This document shows positions 54,780-63,626 of a DNA stretch of 64,000 bases, in pieces; positions within the stretch are counted from its first letter, which is position 1, and the number at the start of each line of letters is the position of its first letter. Both the position numbers and the translations under genes were made by a program. A model generated the notes under the pieces. The model had not been told where the DNA came from. It saw only the letters and a program-made list of their open reading frames with translations, and ran no database searches. The stretch is from contig CAVPBD010000007.1 of NCBI GenBank assembly GCA_963701765.1, forward strand, positions 72,822-136,821, read 5' to 3'. This DNA is from JADGNF01 sp963701765 (GTDB lineage: Archaea > Thermoproteota > Bathyarchaeia > Bathyarchaeales > Bathycorpusculaceae).

Positions 54780-55033
54780 CACTAGCAATACATTCGATTT
54801 TCATATGGAGAAGCTGAATTCTATTTTTCAGAATAATAAATAATATTTTAAATTTAATTTGGTTTCTTGGCAAAATTATCAAAATTAAGATAGCATTTAT
54901 AAGGCTCGAAAATAGAAGTACATAAAGCCTTTAGAGAAGGAAAAAATTAAATCTCTTCGTTATCTGTAAATACTTGGCAAAGTAAAACGAGTATTTAGCA
55001 GTTAATGTTGCGATACAGGGGAAGGAAGAAGCT

Positions 55034-55408
55034 TTGCTTAAAAGTAATGTACACATTCTGGTGGTAGATGATGATAAATCTATTCTTCGAACATTTACTC
55101 GTATACTACAGAAAAGTGGATATGAAATTGATATTGCAGAAACTGGAAAAGAAGCAATAGAGAAATCTGGGAAGACGCACTATGATTTAGCGTTAATTGA
55201 TATACGTCTTCCAGATATGGACGGAACGGATTTACTTAATAAAGTTCAAAAAACAATGCAGGAAACTGTTAAAATTATGATAACAGGTTTTCCTTCTTTG
55301 GAAACTGGCGTTAAAGCGCTTGATGAAGGCGCGGATGCATACCTTGTCAAACCAGTTAAACCTGAAGAACTCTTAGCATTAATTGAAGATAAGCTTAAAG
55401 ATAAATAA
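55034..55408 (+). CDS. Single-domain response regulator (CheY-like)
   Basis: A 124-residue receiver domain. The acidic pocket VVDDDKS (about 10-16), the phosphorylation site Asp56 in LALIDIRLPDMDG, a Thr switch in IMITGFPS (about 82) and the Lys in AYLVKPVKP (about 105) are all present. There is no output domain, and no histidine kinase lies in the window, so its partner is elsewhere. The start is TTG 55034 with GGGGAAGGAAG upstream. A 5' region of about 340 bp separates it from the divergent TrmB-CBS gene and holds no other gene. Confidence 0.88.
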   Translation: MLKSNVHILVVDDDKSILRTFTRILQKSGYEIDIAETGKEAIEKSGKTHYDLALIDIRLPDMDGTDLLNKVQKTMQETVKIMITGFPSLETGVKALDEGADAYLVKPVKPEELLALIEDKLKDK

Positions 55409-55477
55409 TAAAATCAGGATTTTGAGTCCTTAATATTTTATAAAAATAATAAATAATTTATTTAGTAATTAAAAAAA

Positions 55478-55891
55478 TTATTTTTTAATTATCTTTTCTT
55501 GGTAGTTTTTGACCATTTTATAGTGATCAAATGCCATAACTGAAGGAAGCATATCTAAATTGGATAATTGTATTTTCTATATTTCATTATCTTTTTTTAA
55601 TTCTCCACCTACAGGTTGCACAAAAAAGCAAGTAGGATAGTAATCATATTTTAATTCAGCTTGAATCCCTTTTTCATGATACTCGCCAATCTTTTTTGTT
55701 ACTATTACATCAAGACCTGTTTCCTCTTTAATTTCCCGAATTATTGTTTGATCAGCTGTTTCTTTGGGTTCACTTCTACCTCCAGGTAACGCCCAGAAAC
55801 CAACAAAAGGTGGTGTCAATTGCTTAATTAGTAAAAAATTATTGTCTCAAAAAGGTATTATGGCTGTTGCTGTTTTGCCTTTGAATAACAT
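55478..55891 (-). pseudogene. Nudix hydrolase gene with two in-frame stop codons
   Basis: The minus-strand frame from ATG 55891 to TAA 55478 is 138 codons, the normal Nudix length, and is interrupted only by TGA (55847-55849) and TAG (55577-55579). The part between them has an intact Nudix box (GGRSEPKETADQTIIREIKEETG). Before the TGA it reads MLFKGKTATAIIPF; after it, DNNFLLIKQ. After the TAG it continues as KIQLSNLDMLPSVMAFDHYKMV, which is also family-like. The frame is preserved, so two point mutations have closed an otherwise complete gene. A shorter product from TTG 55819 to 55580 is possible but lacks both ends of the fold. Confidence 0.7.
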
Positions 55892-56017
55892 TTTGAATCA
55901 ACACCAAATAATTTTGTGATGAAAACTAAATGAATTAGTCAATCAAAAATAGGTGTAATATTCTTAAAAGATAAGAATTGTTGTAGTTGTAAAAACTACG
56001 ATAGAATAATTGGATAA

Positions 56018-56578
56018 TTATGGCTTATCGTTTTCTGGGGGAATAAATACTGCTGCTGCAATTGCTGTGGTCCATAAACCGTTTTTGTCACCTATTGCTG
56101 TTTGTGTTATATTGGCTGTTTTGATAATGAGTCCGCTCGTTTTGAAAAGCTGTTTTCTTTCATCCCATGCTGTTTCAGTGTCGAATTGGATACCCATTGT
56201 TGTTGCGAGCATAGTTGCCGCTAAATCTTCGGCGTAATCGCCAGCTGTTTCGTCTGTTTGTCCGAAAGAGTGGTGTTCAGATAGGTAACCGTATTGGTTT
56301 TTTCCAGAGGGAATTGCGACACCAATTGAGGAAGCAACTAACCTATGTGGTTCGTTTGTGGAATTTCGAGCAATAACGACAAATGTTATTTCTCCAGGGC
56401 GAATTAATTTTAAGCCTTTTTCACGTGGAAGAAGTTCACATGCTGGAGGCACAATACTAGAAACACTTACTAAGTTGCAGTGTTGGATGCCAGCATCTCT
56501 AAGCGCCAGTTCAAAGGATTGGAGTTGCTCTTTATGTTTGCCGACTCCTTTGGTTAAGAAGAAGTATTTGGGTATCAT
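56018..56578 (-). CDS. pdaD: Pyruvoyl-dependent arginine decarboxylase
   Basis: A 186-residue proenzyme that self-cleaves to a pyruvoyl-containing decarboxylase converting arginine to agmatine. The cleavage site is in LVSVSSIVPPACELLP, between Ser40 and Ser41. Other motifs: GEITFVVIARNSTNEPHRLVASSIGVAIP and YLSEHHSFGQTDETAGDYAEDLAATMLATTMG. Length and motifs match archaeal PdaD. Agmatine serves polyamine synthesis and is the substrate of TiaS, also encoded in this window. Confidence 0.94.
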   Translation of the reverse strand: MIPKYFFLTKGVGKHKEQLQSFELALRDAGIQHCNLVSVSSIVPPACELLPREKGLKLIRPGEITFVVIARNSTNEPHRLVASSIGVAIPSGKNQYGYLSEHHSFGQTDETAGDYAEDLAATMLATTMGIQFDTETAWDERKQLFKTSGLIIKTANITQTAIGDKNGLWTTAIAAAVFIPPENDKP

Positions 56579-56725
56579 ATGTTATATCGGAAATAGACAG
56601 TAACAGAATGGATTTAAAAAGGTTTTTATGAACATGTATTCTAAGGCATCTTTTTTTATCTAATTGACACAATTTAAGAACAACATATATTGAATTTATT
56701 TCAGACCAAAGTTTTCAGTTAATAA

Positions 56726-56977
56726 TTATTTTGATAATAATTTTTTTATAGAATGAGCAGGACCTAAGCAACAGAACCGGTGCGTTGTTATTCTATAAAT
56801 TACTCCAATTATAAAGAAAATAGAGAAAGCTGCTGTGGCATATCTCAATCGTTTCTCACTAATTAAAACAGTCAGACTATCAGAATAAGAAAAAAGTATC
56901 TCATATGTAGCCAATAAAATTAAAGCAATTGCAGCAACTAGAATGGTCAAATCCCAAGCATCCAAAGGGAACATCAT
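56726..56977 (-). CDS. Small membrane protein
   Basis: An 83-residue protein with two predicted helices (LTILVAAIALILLATYEILFS and YATAAFSIFFIIGVIYRIT) and a short Cys-containing tail. It begins 4 bp after the larger membrane protein gene, so it is probably a partner in the same operon. Unknown function. Confidence 0.55.
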   Translation of the reverse strand: MMFPLDAWDLTILVAAIALILLATYEILFSYSDSLTVLISEKRLRYATAAFSIFFIIGVIYRITTHRFCCLGPAHSIKKLLSK

Positions 56978-56981
56978 TCGT

Positions 56982-58232
56982 TTATACTCCTAAAGAAATT
57001 ATACTATACTCGATAAACAAATCTTCACCGTTCTGGATATTCTGCTCTTTTTCTATAGTAACTATTTTATCAGTTAACTTTGATATAATACATGCCAATG
57101 CACTACCAAGAGATGAGCCAAATTTTGAGTATGCCTCTGAATTCAAATCAAACTCAAATTTAGGTGCTTTAATTATACAATTCTTTAAATTGACTTGTAT
57201 TTTATTAGGTTCTATCACTACTTCAAGACTCTTCGCAATTTCTAATTCCCCGATTAGAAGCTTAGAAAGAGTTTTTTGAAGCTCTTGCAGCTGTAGATTA
57301 CTAAAATTTTTCTTAAGAATTTTCTCAAATGCAACAGCTAGTTCAGCGCCGGGAGGAACAAGCAACAATCCGGAAGGGATCTCCATCCATAAAGCTTGTT
57401 CACTTTTTGTCTGAGAAGGAAGTGGTAAATCTGAATTTCTTAATTCAGGCAAAAAAGTCTTCTGAAGGTCTCCATTGTTAGAATAATGAGGCGGCAAATA
57501 AAATACTCCACCTTGAAATTCTAACTGCCTTAGCAGGTAATTTAACGTAGTTAGCTGAGACGCTGAAGTTAAATCAAGCAAGACGCCTTTGACATACTTT
57601 TCAGTTCTAATATAAATAAATAAAATACCCCAAAAAATTAAGCCTAGACCTGCAAAAGTTAAGATTGATAATTCGTAGACTATTGAAAGGCTAAGAGTAA
57701 AAACTCCTAGAGCCACCAAAATTACTGGGATTATCTTGGCATAAGAGAAGTTAACCGTAGTTTGAGCCGAAATAATTATTAAAACACTTGATACCACCGC
57801 TAATATAATTGATGTACCAATAGCAAGAAGCAGAAAAATAGTATAGCTCCAGTAATGTATTGCCCAAGATGATTCAAAAGATAAACCATACAAGTACAAA
57901 TCTACATTAACAATATAATCAAGAATATTGAAAAAATATATTTCTCCAATACTAAAGCACATTGAGGCAATTAAAGTAAACAAACTAAGATACTTCAATA
58001 TAGCTGAGCCTCTTTTAGCGTAACTTAAGAATAAAATTAATGAAATTATAACCAGAATTAGCCCAGTACCCAAGAATCCAAAGAGCAAATTTAGATTCGC
58101 CCAATAAGTATTAGCCCAATTATAACTAAATTGAAGACCGGAATTATATAGGTCATTATTTACAACAATATCAATACGTTGCGTTAAAACTAATGAACTA
58201 ACGCCAAGAAATATCATAGCAGCAAATATCAT
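56982..58232 (-). CDS. Polytopic membrane protein with internally repeated N-terminal half
   Basis: A 416-residue protein. About residues 1-200 hold six or seven helices built from two similar modules: each begins with an extracytoplasmic DLYxxGLxFxxxWAxxYW motif (about 26-45 and 131-150) and continues into GTGLILVIISL or GTSIILAVVSS helices. Residues 210-416 are cytoplasmic, including FLPELRNSDLPLPSQ and a mixed alpha/beta domain (LYYGLEFDLNS-like strands around KCIIKAPKFEFDLN). I do not recognise the family. It is followed by a small membrane protein 4 bp downstream. Confidence 0.6.
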   Translation of the reverse strand: MIFAAMIFLGVSSLVLTQRIDIVVNNDLYNSGLQFSYNWANTYWANLNLLFGFLGTGLILVIISLILFLSYAKRGSAILKYLSLFTLIASMCFSIGEIYFFNILDYIVNVDLYLYGLSFESSWAIHYWSYTIFLLLAIGTSIILAVVSSVLIIISAQTTVNFSYAKIIPVILVALGVFTLSLSIVYELSILTFAGLGLIFWGILFIYIRTEKYVKGVLLDLTSASQLTTLNYLLRQLEFQGGVFYLPPHYSNNGDLQKTFLPELRNSDLPLPSQTKSEQALWMEIPSGLLLVPPGAELAVAFEKILKKNFSNLQLQELQKTLSKLLIGELEIAKSLEVVIEPNKIQVNLKNCIIKAPKFEFDLNSEAYSKFGSSLGSALACIISKLTDKIVTIEKEQNIQNGEDLFIEYSIISLGV

Positions 58233-58371
58233 AATACTAATTCTAATTTGGATGATTATTTGCCCCCATAAATGACCACGTAGATTTTAAACTTTAATTT
58301 TCTCAGATTTTTTCCTACTTTTTACTTCTGTTTAAATATGAGTTGTGACCACTTTCTATATTGGAGGAGAC

Positions 58372-59518
58372 GTGTTGCACTATATTGGAGATAAGGTGAT
58401 TGATGATTTTCTTTACTCTCAGTCAAAGCAAGGCACACTCAATACCTACAAGACAATCATGAAACTATATTTAACTTTCACTAAGAAAAGTGGTCAGCAG
58501 TTACTTGATGAGAAGAAATCAGATAAGGATTTTCAAGTTGAGAACTCAATGTTTCAATTTAGAAAACATATTTTAGAAGAAAGAAGTGAAGCTTATGCTA
58601 CAACTGCTATTGGTTGTATTCGTGGATTCTATGCTTATTATAGAATGCCTTTAACATTCAGAAGGACTGAATCCAAAAAACTTACTGAACAAAATCGTTC
58701 AACCTCAGACTACCTGTTTGATAGAGAAGACCTTACAAAGATGGCTCTTGCAAGAAGCCTAAAAGAAAGATATGTCCTGATTGTTGGCAAGTCGATAGGA
58801 CTTAGAGCAGGAGATTTTGTCAAACTCACTTTTGGTCAATTCAGAAGTCTAAAACTTGACAATGAGCCACCTATTGCATTGGTGAAATTGGTACAGGTAA
58901 AGAGAGAGTTAAAGCATATCCTTTCCTTGACACTGATGCAATTCCAATAATCAAAGCATGGCTGGAGGGCCATAAAAATGCAAAAGACATAGACAGAATG
59001 ATTGAGGACGATGAAACCAACTTAACAGTCGTTCTTCAAACCATTTGCCAAAAACAGGGATGGAAATTAAAGATGGAACAATACACGGCAAACACGTAAG
59101 ATTTCATTGCTTAAGAAAGTTCCTTATAGACAGACTTTCTGCTTATGCAGGAGAAAGCCAATGGAAGCAAATTGTTGGGAAAGCAATCAATGAAGGAGCT
59201 TATGTTAGCCAAGAACAACTCAGAGGAATTTACCAAAGAGCAATGAAGGATACCGTCATAAATGGGAATGGAGATCAAGACCAAGAAACTGTGGAGCTTG
59301 AGAGTGCACTTCTTGATTCTCAGAGAAGGCTCACAAATATCGAAACAACTAATGAGATTTTAAGAAAGGAGCTTACAAGAGTCAATGAAAAATTTGATTT
59401 CTTAGATAAAATTATCAATTTCACTGATGCAATTGAGACTAAAGAAGACTTTCAAAAAGCAGTTGAATTCTTTCAAGACATGAGATGGCGAGTAGAACAA
59501 AGGAGAAGAGCAGAGTAA
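58372..59518 (+). pseudogene. Tyrosine recombinase (archaeal integrase), two frameshifts
   Basis: Three frames in succession encode one integrase of about 380 residues. Frame one (to about 58899) holds the N-terminal SAM-like domain and the catalytic Arg in IGLRAGDFVKL. Frame two carries VKAYPFLDTDAIPIIKAWLEGHKNAKDIDRM. Frame three (from about 59030) has the HCLRKFLIDRL box (His, Arg) and the nucleophile candidate Tyr in GAYVSQEQLRGIYQRAM. The first slip is in an AG dinucleotide repeat. All catalytic residues remain, so it is recently inactivated or a sequencing artefact. A strong GGAGGA precedes GTG 58372. A Glu/Arg-rich coiled coil ends the protein. Confidence 0.75.
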
Positions 59519-59542
59519 GAAAAATTGAAGGTATAATACTTT

Positions 59543-59559
59543 AGTGGTTTTCTGCCACT
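59543..59559 (+). terminator. Small hairpin after the integrase
   Basis: AGTGG/CCACT with a 7-nt T-rich loop lies 25 bp after the integrase stop. It may end the transcript; no long T-run follows. Confidence 0.3.
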
Positions 59560-60189
59560 GTTCAATATTCGAATTCTAAAGCCATTCTATATGAAGGAAC
59601 TGTTCTACCCATAATCTCACCTGCAACTTGTTTTACAGAGTTAATCAAAAACCGAGTATGGCTTTCAAGTTTATGAGAACATTGTTGATTAGTACTTATC
59701 CAACCTCAGAGAGACTGTTGTCTTAAAATAAAATTCTGACATTACAAAAAAATTAATTTTAAACCTATAAGGGTCAAAAGCTCTGTTAGTACCGTTGTCT
59801 CTGACACAAGCAAGAGCAATAACAAAGTCAACCCATGCATAATTGCTCCATGAGAGAGGCATTGGCAGAGAGAGTCACACAGAGAAGCATAAAGACCGCC
59901 ACACTGAGAAAGACTCGGGCAGTGCCGTTGTTGGGGAGAGTCTCAGCGAGAAACCTATCTTCACTGGGTTTAGCCCTAAAATCAACATTATAGATACTGC
60001 TTTTACTTTTGTGTGCAAATGTACTGAACCTACCTTTCAGGAAAAAGAAGCTCAATTTAAGCCCCAATTTTATAGAATATATTGATAGATATATATGGCC
60101 ACTTACAAAAGGTAGCTGTTAGACTCAATTAGGATAAAAAGTTAATCTAAATACAGTCTTAAGCAGAGTCATAAGAAGAGAGACGAGTA
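59560..60189. other. Region without a convincing gene inside the integrase island
   Basis: About 630 bases. Two opposing frames of about 80 codons overlap at 59828-60085, and neither resembles a known protein. The stretch 59860-59960 is richer in G and GA repeats than its surroundings and can form small stems (CACTG/CAGTG), but I cannot name it. It is possibly decayed element DNA. Confidence 0.4.
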
Positions 60190-60522
60190 ATGCCAAGAGA
60201 ACGATTAGAAGAAAGACTTTACCAACCAATTGTTAAAAAACTAAAAGCCATTTACGATTGTTGGTATCTTGATGCAAGCATACTGTATGGTGGAAAGCCC
60301 AGTGGCAAATATGGTCCTAGAACCAATTTATCGACAGTAGAAATAAAAAACCTACATCTTGAGATAACAGCAGATGGTGAGTTTTCCGAAGAACTCAAGC
60401 TCAAAAAAGTCAACTACTACATGTTTGAGAAGCTTTTTGCAGAACAACTTCACCCAGACATCTTAGGCTATGTAATAAAAAATGTCAAAAAACCAAGCCC
60501 ACTTGAAACAATTGCATTTTGA
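60190..60522 (+). CDS. Hypothetical protein (110 aa)
   Basis: A basic 110-residue protein (RERLEERLYQPIVKKLKAIYDCWYLDASILYGGKPSGKYGP at the N-terminus) preceded by GAAGAGAGACGAG. It has mixed alpha/beta character, no membrane segment and no recognised motif. Its position 670 bp after the broken integrase suggests cargo of the same small mobile element. Confidence 0.5.
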   Translation: MPRERLEERLYQPIVKKLKAIYDCWYLDASILYGGKPSGKYGPRTNLSTVEIKNLHLEITADGEFSEELKLKKVNYYMFEKLFAEQLHPDILGYVIKNVKKPSPLETIAF

Positions 60523-60869
60523 ACTCTGATTGGAAAATCATTCTTAAGACTGAATTTTCAGGTTTGACTTTTTAGTCTTTCAGTCTTCTTGTTAGGTTTT
60601 GTTCCAATATAGAGTGAGATCACCCAGATAAAAAATTAGGCACCTAATTTTTTGGTGATATCACCTATTTTATGCATATTAAACAAAAACATTAAGGGGT
60701 TACTGGGGCTCTGGTCGGGACACGAACATAGGAGAGAGAAAATGAAAACCCTTCGCTGCTACCACTTTAAGAGTTTGAAACCGCCAAAGCCCACTCAGCC
60801 CACATTTTGATTCTTACCGTTTTCTTTCATAAAAAAAGGAAAGAGGGGAAGTTATTTGTTTAAAGTGTA
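60523..60869. other. Intergenic region with palindromes
   Basis: This stretch holds the inverted-repeat cluster at 60619-60665 and a patch at 60705-60793 whose ends are complementary (GGGCT...AGCCC) but which is not an acceptable tRNA. No gene is seen. Confidence 0.45.
60619..60665. repeat. Nested inverted repeats and a perfect 12-bp palindrome
   Basis: ATCACC (60619-60624), then AAAAAATTAGG (60630-60640), two bases, CCTAATTTTTT (60643-60653), then GGTGATATCACC (60654-60665), itself a perfect palindrome. The outer ATCACC/GGTGAT pair also matches. It could be a bidirectional terminator, an operator pair or the end of a mobile element. Confidence 0.65.
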
Positions 60870-63626
60870 TTATTTGCGTTTCTTTAGTATTAAGACAGCT
60901 ATGATAGCTACTGCTGCAATAACAACTACTACGCCGATGGCAATTAGCATCTCATTTGATAAGGTAAACGCTGAAGGCTGTGCACTGGCTGTAGGTACAG
61001 GTTGTTGTGTAACTATTGGAGTTGCAGTGGGTGATTGCGTTGGTGCAATAGTTTGTGTTGGAGCAACAGTAGATGTTGGAGTTGGAGTTGGTGTAGCTGT
61101 TGGTGTCATGGCTGGAGTTGGTGACGGCACAGGTGTGGGGGAGGGTTCGGGTAAACTATAGTATGTAGTGCCGCTCGATGTCTCTTCTACGCAATATACG
61201 TTCCAATCACAGCTTCCAAAGTATAATTTGCTTTCATAGACAGCAATAGAAGATCGTACTTGTGCGCCAGTTTCAAAGTATCCTAGTTTTTCTCCAGACG
61301 ATGCATTAACTACGTATATTCCATAAGAGTCAGAGGGAACATAGAATTTGCCGTCAGCATAAGCTGGTCCTCCAAAGTGCTCTCGGGTTAAGAAGCAAGA
61401 CCACAATTTTGTGCCATTAGTAGCATTAGCGCATGAAAAACTGAAGAAGTCCCCAAAGTAGACTTTGCCATCTAAGTAAATCATTGGCCAAGTTGGTTGA
61501 AGTGCTCCACTTCCAGACAGCTGGTTTGTTGTCCATATAAATTTGCCTGTAGTAGCGTTTAAGCCGTAGAATTGACCTATACGGGCAGGACCTGCAGCTG
61601 CGGCGCCTGATCCTATGAAGACTTTGCCATCTCCAACTGCTGGAGTACCCATCATTGAGATTTCTCTGCCTATTGGCGTTGACTGATTCCAAATAATATT
61701 GCCATTTTGCGGGTTTACTTTATAGACAAAACCATCCATTGAAGCAAAGTAAAGACCATCATTTGCGATATAGGTAGGAGTAGAAACGATAGCTCCTGAA
61801 GTATTTATTGTCCAAAGGACCGCACCAGTATCAGCATTTAGACAGTACAGATTATGATCAAGACTACCTACATACACTTTGCCATCTACCACAGTAGGTG
61901 AACCTCTATATTCTACTATAATTCCCATAATGATGTGAAGAACTTGTCCAGGCGCAGCTGTTTTCCATATTTGCTGTCCAGTATTAGCATCTAAGCAATA
62001 GACATAACCGTCATCTGCACCTGTGTATACTTTGTTATTAACTACAGCAGGCGAAGACATTATGTGAAAGCCTGTGGTGAAGTTCCAAATCTTAGCTCCA
62101 GTAGAAGAGTTTAGACAGTACCAGTTCTTGTCATAAGATCCAATGTACACTTTGCCTTGTACAACTGCTGGTGAAGATACCACTTGTGCGTCTGTTGGGA
62201 ATTTCCATTTAAGCGTCATATTTGTTGGAGCGCCATAGCCTGTGGCTTTGTGTGAAGGATCACCTAAGAACATAGACCAATCTTTGGGTGAACCATAAGC
62301 GATAAGTGAGTTAGCACCTGGGCGAACGGTATAGCCGCTTGGAGTTATTGCGTACAAGTTTCCATAAGCAATTATAGTTGTAGCACCTGGTCCAGCTCCT
62401 AATTCTGCGTTGTTAATTTGCCAAATGACTTTGCCAGTATAGGCGTCAAAGCAAGTAAATTGGGGCGCACCTTCCCCTAATGGGTTTGGACCATCTTGAC
62501 CTGTACTTGCATAGACTTTGCCGTCTGCAATGTTTACGTATCCTGGGTAAGCTTGTCCTGGACCCATATATTTCCATACAAGCTGACCTGTTGTTGCATT
62601 AAGTGCGTAAAGATGACCATCAACATTGAGCATATAAGTCATGCCGTAACCTGCTGAACAGCCACTGCTAAAGAAGCCATATGTGTGTGGATTATACTCC
62701 CATATAATTTCGCCTGTTGTTCCATTTAGAGCTAAGTAGGTATTATCTAGATACCTCTTATTATCATGCCATTGTAGTATGTTCCTCTATAGTAACGTGA
62801 TCCAGGCAGTTGGGTGGTCCATAGTTCTTTGCCTGTTTTTGCATCAAGGCATACTTGGTCGAGGTTGTTGCCGTCTGGGTATAGTTTTCCATCTCCATAT
62901 ACTATGTTAGATACTGTACCAAAAGGGTACCATGTCCATGCTAGTGTTGGGGGTTTTGTTAAGTCAGCAAAATTCCATGCCTCAAGAATACCTGTGCTAC
63001 CTGCTGCGCTTGTGCCTCTTCCATCTTTATAGCCGATTGATACATAAGCCATTTTTTCTTCTGCAACCCAGTTTAACTGTGGAGTATGAAGCCCACTAGT
63101 TTGTGGTTGGTCCATTCCCCATAAGATGCTACCATCAGCAGTGTTAAGGCAGTAGAATACCCACTCGGTTAAGCTTGTGTTCCATTGGCCGTTTGCGGTA
63201 ACTAATACACCCATGCGATTGTCGTCTATTTTGAATACTTGGTTAATACTGCTGCCTGTTCGGTGGACAACTCCTGGAACAGTAAAGTTAGAAACGGTAA
63301 GACCAGTAAATGGATCTATGACCTAATATGTTAAGTCCAACAGTATAGAACAGTTTACCACCAAAAGCTAATGGAAGGGTAGATATGTCTTTTCTTTGCC
63401 ATAATACATCTGGAGAGTTAGGCGCTGGGCCAGCTGAGAAATGGGTAAGGCCAACATTTCCGCCTCTTGGTCGATCCCATTCGTATTTCAATAATTCACT
63501 ATTTGCAGTTACAGATTGAGCATTAGTAACTAGTACGCTTTGATTTAGTAGAATAGGAAACATAGAAAAAGCGAGTAGCAAAATCAGGGTTATTGTCCAA
63601 AATAGTTTCTTATTTGATTTTTCCAT
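60870..63626 (-). CDS. Surface protein with PQQ-type beta-propeller and C-terminal anchor (two apparent frameshifts)
   Basis: The three open pieces (63626-63288, 63214-62747, 62642-60870) are parts of one protein of about 915 residues. An N-terminal signal peptide (FWTITLILLLAFSMFPILL) is followed by many copies of the PQQ/WD40-like blade motif (for example YCLNSSTGAKIWNFTTG, YVYCLDANTGQQIWKT, LYCLNADTGAVLWTINTSG), then a Pro/Thr stalk (PSPTPVPSPTPAMTPTATP) and a final transmembrane helix with a KKRK tail. Frame breaks lie near 63330 (continuing as VIDPFTGLTVSNFTVPG) and near 62760 (continuing as RYLDNTYLALNGTTGEI). It is probably a cell-surface binding or structural protein. Enzyme activity with PQQ is not implied, because archaeal propellers of this kind often lack cofactor. 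Confidence 0.8.

Noticed and set aside
55478..55891. Selenocysteine or pyrrolysine decoding of the Nudix stops
   Set aside because: One TGA and one TAG in the same gene would need two recoding systems. No supporting gene is in the window, and Nudix enzymes are not known to need either residue.
59828..60085. Two opposing 80-codon frames in the integrase island
   Set aside because: They overlap each other almost completely, neither has a convincing ribosome site, and no motif is recognisable, so at most one is real and I cannot say which.
60705..60793. tRNA-like patch with complementary ends (GGGCTCTGG and CCAAAGCCC)
   Set aside because: On neither strand is there a proper T-loop (the candidate TTCGTGT lacks the invariant A) or a D-arm at the right distance, and U8 is missing. 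A tRNA fragment at an attachment site remains conceivable but is not supported.
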